The notes under the pieces: model-generated
Databases searched by the model: none
Seen by the model: the letters and a program-made list of their open reading frames with translations, nothing else
Told to the model about the DNA's origin: nothing
Assembly (NCBI GenBank): GCA_036277635.1
Contig: DASUMP010000271.1
Coordinates: 1-9,376 of the forward strand
Direction: 5' to 3'
DNA length: 9,376 bases
From: DASUMP01 sp036277635
GTDB lineage: Bacteria > Actinomycetota > Acidimicrobiia > IMCC26256 > PALSA-610
Position numbers and translations under genes: made by a program
Shown here: positions 6,639 through 9,376 of the stretch, piece after piece
Layout: the number at the start of each line of letters is the position of its first letter
Numbering within the stretch: the first letter of the stretch is position 1

Positions 6639-8060
6639 CTACGACCCCGCGACCGTGACGACCGCCGGCTGCTCCGCCGGGCTCGTCGTCCACGGCAGGC
6701 TCGGCGGGTGCACGATCATCCGGCGACGGTCGACCGACCGGTGCTCGACCGTGGAGTCGCGGGTCCCCCAGCGCGTGTCGCGCATCGTGGCGATCCCCCA
6801 GTAGGTCTGGAACACGAGCACGCTCATGTAGATCGCGACGAACGTCATGCCGTGGTACCAGAGGCCGGTTCGTCGGGTGAGCGCGTAATACAGCGAGTAG
6901 AGCAACGCCATCGCGTACGTCCCGATCAGGTAGAACCACAGTCGGTTCCCGCCGCCGTCGAACCCGTTGAGCACGGCGCGCGTCACCACGAAGGGCGCGA
7001 GGAACGGGAAGAGGATCGACGCGTACGTGAGCAGTGCGGCGAGCGGGTTCTTCCGCCAGAAGTAGCGCACGACCTGCAGCGACTCGCGCAGCCACGACTT
7101 CTTCCAGCGCAGCTGTTGACGGAGGAACCGCGAGAGCGACTCGGGCACGTGCGTCGTCGAGCGCGCGGTCGACTGGTACACGACCCGGTGGCCCTGCAGC
7201 ACCCGATTCGTGAGCGCCCGGTCGTCGCCGAAGGTCGCAGGCCGGCCGAGGAAGACCTGGTGCTCCCATTCGTCGAGGAACGTGAGGAGTACGTCGCGTC
7301 GATACGCCGAACAGCATCCCGACGCGCACGTGACTGCGCCGGAGAGCAGCGACTCGGTTCCCTTGATGACCCGAAACGCCGAGTAGTAGCGCACCTGCTG
7401 CATCTTGGTCAGCCAGTTCGTCATGTCGTTCGCGACGTCGGCGTGTCCGACGACAGCACCCACGCGCCGATCCTCGAACGGCTTGACGATCTCCTCGACG
7501 GCATCGCGGGCCAGGTACGAATCCGAGTCGACGAACAGGAGGATCTCGCCGCGCGCCCGTCGGATCCCTTCGGCCATCGCGGCGCGCTTCCCGTAGTTCC
7601 CGCCGAGGTGGACGGCGTAGAGCTCGGGGTGATCGCGCTTCACCTCCAGGATGCGGTCCCACGTGCGATCGGTGGACCCGTCGTTGATCGCGATGACCTC
7701 GAGCGAGGCGTGCGGGTACCGGGCCGACAAACACGAGCGCAGGGTTCCCGCGATGCCGGCTTCCTCGTTGAACGCGGGGACGATGACCGAGACCGTCGGT
7801 CGACGGTTGCCGCGACGCACCGGACGGTACGCGAGCGAGAGGAAGAAGCGCCCGAGGATGTAGCAGACGACCGCGAGCGAGTACCCCGCGAAGATCGGGT
7901 CGCTGCGCAGCGACGCGAACGCGAGCTCCTTCGTCGTCCACACGAACGCCAGGATCACCAGCATGTAGACGACGATCACGACCTGGAGCGTGCGCCCGGT
8001 CGCGCCGACCCAGCGGTCGTCGCGCGGTCGTGGTGTCGTGTGCAAAGGCCGCAGCGTCAC
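6639..8060 (-). CDS. Processive family 2 glycosyltransferase, hyaluronan synthase/NodC-like
   Basis: A 473-residue membrane synthase that would polymerise UDP-sugars and extrude the chain. Two N-terminal membrane helices (about 24-43 and 57-78) precede a GT-A domain with VPAFNEE (94-100), INDGSTD (125-131), the DxD as DSD (178-180), the acceptor-side GDDRALTN (278-285) and QQLRW (315-319). Three more helices follow (about 339-363, 373-394 and 399-421). SGAVTCASGCCSAYRR (240-255) and GDDRALTN resemble class I hyaluronan synthases and NodC-type chitin synthases more than cellulose synthases. No PilZ domain is present. The C-terminal 45 residues are polar and probably cytoplasmic. The start is GTG 8060, which overlaps the dehydrogenase TGA as GTGA; the longer open frame upstream is shadow. 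The polymer made cannot be fixed from sequence: HexNAc-containing is likely. Confidence 0.92.
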   Translation of the reverse strand: MTLRPLHTTPRPRDDRWVGATGRTLQVVIVVYMLVILAFVWTTKELAFASLRSDPIFAGYSLAVVCYILGRFFLSLAYRPVRRGNRRPTVSVIVPAFNEEAGIAGTLRSCLSARYPHASLEVIAINDGSTDRTWDRILEVKRDHPELYAVHLGGNYGKRAAMAEGIRRARGEILLFVDSDSYLARDAVEEIVKPFEDRRVGAVVGHADVANDMTNWLTKMQQVRYYSAFRVIKGTESLLSGAVTCASGCCSAYRRDVLLTFLDEWEHQVFLGRPATFGDDRALTNRVLQGHRVVYQSTARSTTHVPESLSRFLRQQLRWKKSWLRESLQVVRYFWRKNPLAALLTYASILFPFLAPFVVTRAVLNGFDGGGNRLWFYLIGTYAMALLYSLYYALTRRTGLWYHGMTFVAIYMSVLVFQTYWGIATMRDTRWGTRDSTVEHRSVDRRRMIVHPPSLPWTTSPAEQPAVVTVAGS

Positions 8061-9355
8061 AAGCGCACCGCGTGGGCGAGATCGTGGCCCGAGGTGACGC
8101 CTTGCGCGTCGAACAGCGATCCGGCCTCGCGCAGCACTTCGATGCCGTACTCCTGGTGCGCGGTCAGCACCACGACGATGTCGGCGTCGCGCAACCGTTG
8201 CGGCTCGAGCTCCGAGACCTGCAGCCGCCGGTTCCCCAGCACGAGCTCGGACACGAACGGGTCGTGGTAGGAGATGTCGGCGCCGCCGGCGAGCAGTCGT
8301 TCGATCACCGCGACCGCCGGTGATTCGCGCGTGTCGGCGACCCCGGGCTTGTAGGTCACGCCCAGCACGAAGATCCGAGCGCCGTTGACCGCACGACCGC
8401 TCGCGTTCAGGACCTCGGCGACACGACTCGCGACGTAGGCGGGCATGCGGTGGTTGACCTCGAGCGCGTGCTGGACGAATCCCACGCCGAAGCCCCGCTG
8501 GCGCACCGCGTGCCACGACAGATAGCTCGGGTCGATCGCGATGCAGTGCCCGCCGACCCCTGGACCCGGTCGGAACGCCATGTAGCCGTAGGGCTTCGTG
8601 GCCGCGGCCTCGAGCGCGGCCCAGATGTCGACGCCGAGATCGGCAGCGAGGACCGCGAGCTCGTTGACGAGCGCGATGTTCACCTGCCGGAACGTGTTCT
8701 CGATCAGCTTGGCCAGCTCGGCTTCACGGGGCGACGGAGCCCGGTGCACGGTGAAGCCGAGTCGCTCGTAGAAGCGTTGCGCGAGATCGCCGGACCGCTG
8801 ATCGATCCCCGCGACGACGCGCGGCGTCGACGTGACGTCACGGCCACTGCCGGGATCGATGCGCTCGGGCGCGTACGCGAGCGCGAAGTCGACGCCCGCG
8901 CGCAGCCCCGAACCTTCGAGCGCGGGCCGGACCACGTCGTCGGTCGTGCCCGGGTAGGTCGTCGACTCGAGGATCACGAGCTGCCCCGGTCGCAACACCT
9001 CGGCGAGCTCGTTCGCCGCGGCGCGCACCGCCGACAGATCGGGGACACCGTCGCGCAGCGGCGTCGGCACCGTGATCACCACGGCGTCGCACCCGAGGAG
9101 CGCCGTCGCCGATGCGGCGATACGGATCTCGCGATCGAGCGCCGCGAGCGCGTCGTCGCTCACGTCGGTCACGTACGAGTCGTGCTGCGCCAGCCGGGTC
9201 CGGCGCTCGGGATCGATCTCGACCCCCACGGTCCGACAGCCGTGCCCGGCCGCGTGCACCAACAACGGCAGCCCGACGTAGCCGAGTCCGACGACGCCGA
9301 CGGTCGGGTGCCCGCTCTGCAGTCGCTCGGAGAGGCGCCGGAACGGCACGTCCAC
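8057..9355 (-). CDS. UDP-sugar 6-dehydrogenase, probably UDP-N-acetylhexosamine type (5' end uncertain)
   Basis: A 432-residue NAD+-dependent enzyme that oxidises C6 of a UDP-sugar twice to give a uronic acid. It has the Rossmann motif GLGYVGLP (23-30), VPTPL (96-100), ESTTYPGTT (130-138), APERIDPG (162-169), AKLIENTFR (215-223, with the usual Lys and Asn) and catalytic Cys271 in GGHCIAIDPSYL. Its C-terminal domain contains VLGVTYKPGVADTRESP (330-346). ESTTYPGTT, APERxDPG and KPYGYMxFxPGPGVGGHC fit WbpA/TviB-like UDP-GlcNAc or UDP-GalNAc dehydrogenases better than UDP-glucose dehydrogenase. Length is normal. The start given is GTG 9355, but the frame is open to base 9376, so the true start may lie outside the window. 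It is the first visible gene of the polysaccharide operon. Its stop overlaps the synthase start. Confidence 0.9.
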   Translation of the reverse strand: MDVPFRRLSERLQSGHPTVGVVGLGYVGLPLLVHAAGHGCRTVGVEIDPERRTRLAQHDSYVTDVSDDALAALDREIRIAASATALLGCDAVVITVPTPLRDGVPDLSAVRAAANELAEVLRPGQLVILESTTYPGTTDDVVRPALEGSGLRAGVDFALAYAPERIDPGSGRDVTSTPRVVAGIDQRSGDLAQRFYERLGFTVHRAPSPREAELAKLIENTFRQVNIALVNELAVLAADLGVDIWAALEAAATKPYGYMAFRPGPGVGGHCIAIDPSYLSWHAVRQRGFGVGFVQHALEVNHRMPAYVASRVAEVLNASGRAVNGARIFVLGVTYKPGVADTRESPAVAVIERLLAGGADISYHDPFVSELVLGNRRLQVSELEPQRLRDADIVVVLTAHQEYGIEVLREAGSLFDAQGVTSGHDLAHAVRL

Positions 9356-9376
9356 CGCCCCCGTCGGCGGGGTGAT

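Noticed and set aside
6480..8270. A 596-codon open frame on the plus strand
   Set aside because: Antisense to the glycosyltransferase gene, which has every family motif; this frame has none.

Overview
The window is GC-rich, densely packed DNA (short gaps, frequent GTG starts, 4-base GTGA overlaps, strong G/C third-position bias). The RNase P RNA fragment at the left edge has actinobacterial-type sequence. Together with an F420-dependent oxidoreductase and an exported Calx-beta protein, this suggests an actinomycetota genome, possibly of the Acidimicrobiia. The taxon is an inference from style and families, not from a marker comparison. I see no mobile element, CRISPR array, tRNA or rRNA.

Layout, left to right. 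Bases 1 to about 135 are the 3' third of rnpB on the + strand; its 5' part lies outside the window. A good sigma70-type promoter (TTGACC, 17 bp, TACCGT) follows and drives a secreted protein with two tandem Calx-beta domains (245-1888, +). That gene meets a minus-strand pair tail to tail. The pair is a membrane-anchored His/Cys-containing protein of unknown function (2967-3776, -) followed, through a GTGA overlap, by a luciferase-like F420-dependent oxidoreductase (1885-2970, -). After a 108-bp divergent intergenic region comes a + strand gene (3885-5600) for a membrane HD-GYP protein, a predicted cyclic-di-GMP phosphodiesterase. It carries an apparently extracellular Thr-rich stalk and an Ig-like domain at its C terminus. 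This gene overlaps tail to tail with a minus-strand three-gene operon: UDP-sugar dehydrogenase (8057-9355 or beyond), hyaluronan-synthase/NodC-like glycosyltransferase (6639-8060), and membrane-anchored NodB-type polysaccharide deacetylase (5590-6636).

The three right-hand genes read as a compact exopolysaccharide unit. The dehydrogenase makes a UDP-uronic acid, probably UDP-HexNAcA. The processive synthase polymerises and exports a beta-linked chain, and the deacetylase trims acetyl groups at the outer face. The convergent HD-GYP gene could tie this to cyclic-di-GMP signalling, but that link rests on position only. The left half (Calx-beta adhesin-like protein, His/Cys protein, F420 enzyme) has no clear shared pathway.

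The least ordinary items are the HD-GYP enzyme with an outside Ig-like sensor or anchor, the minimal three-gene polysaccharide operon whose product I cannot name, and the coupled F420 enzyme plus His/Cys membrane protein.
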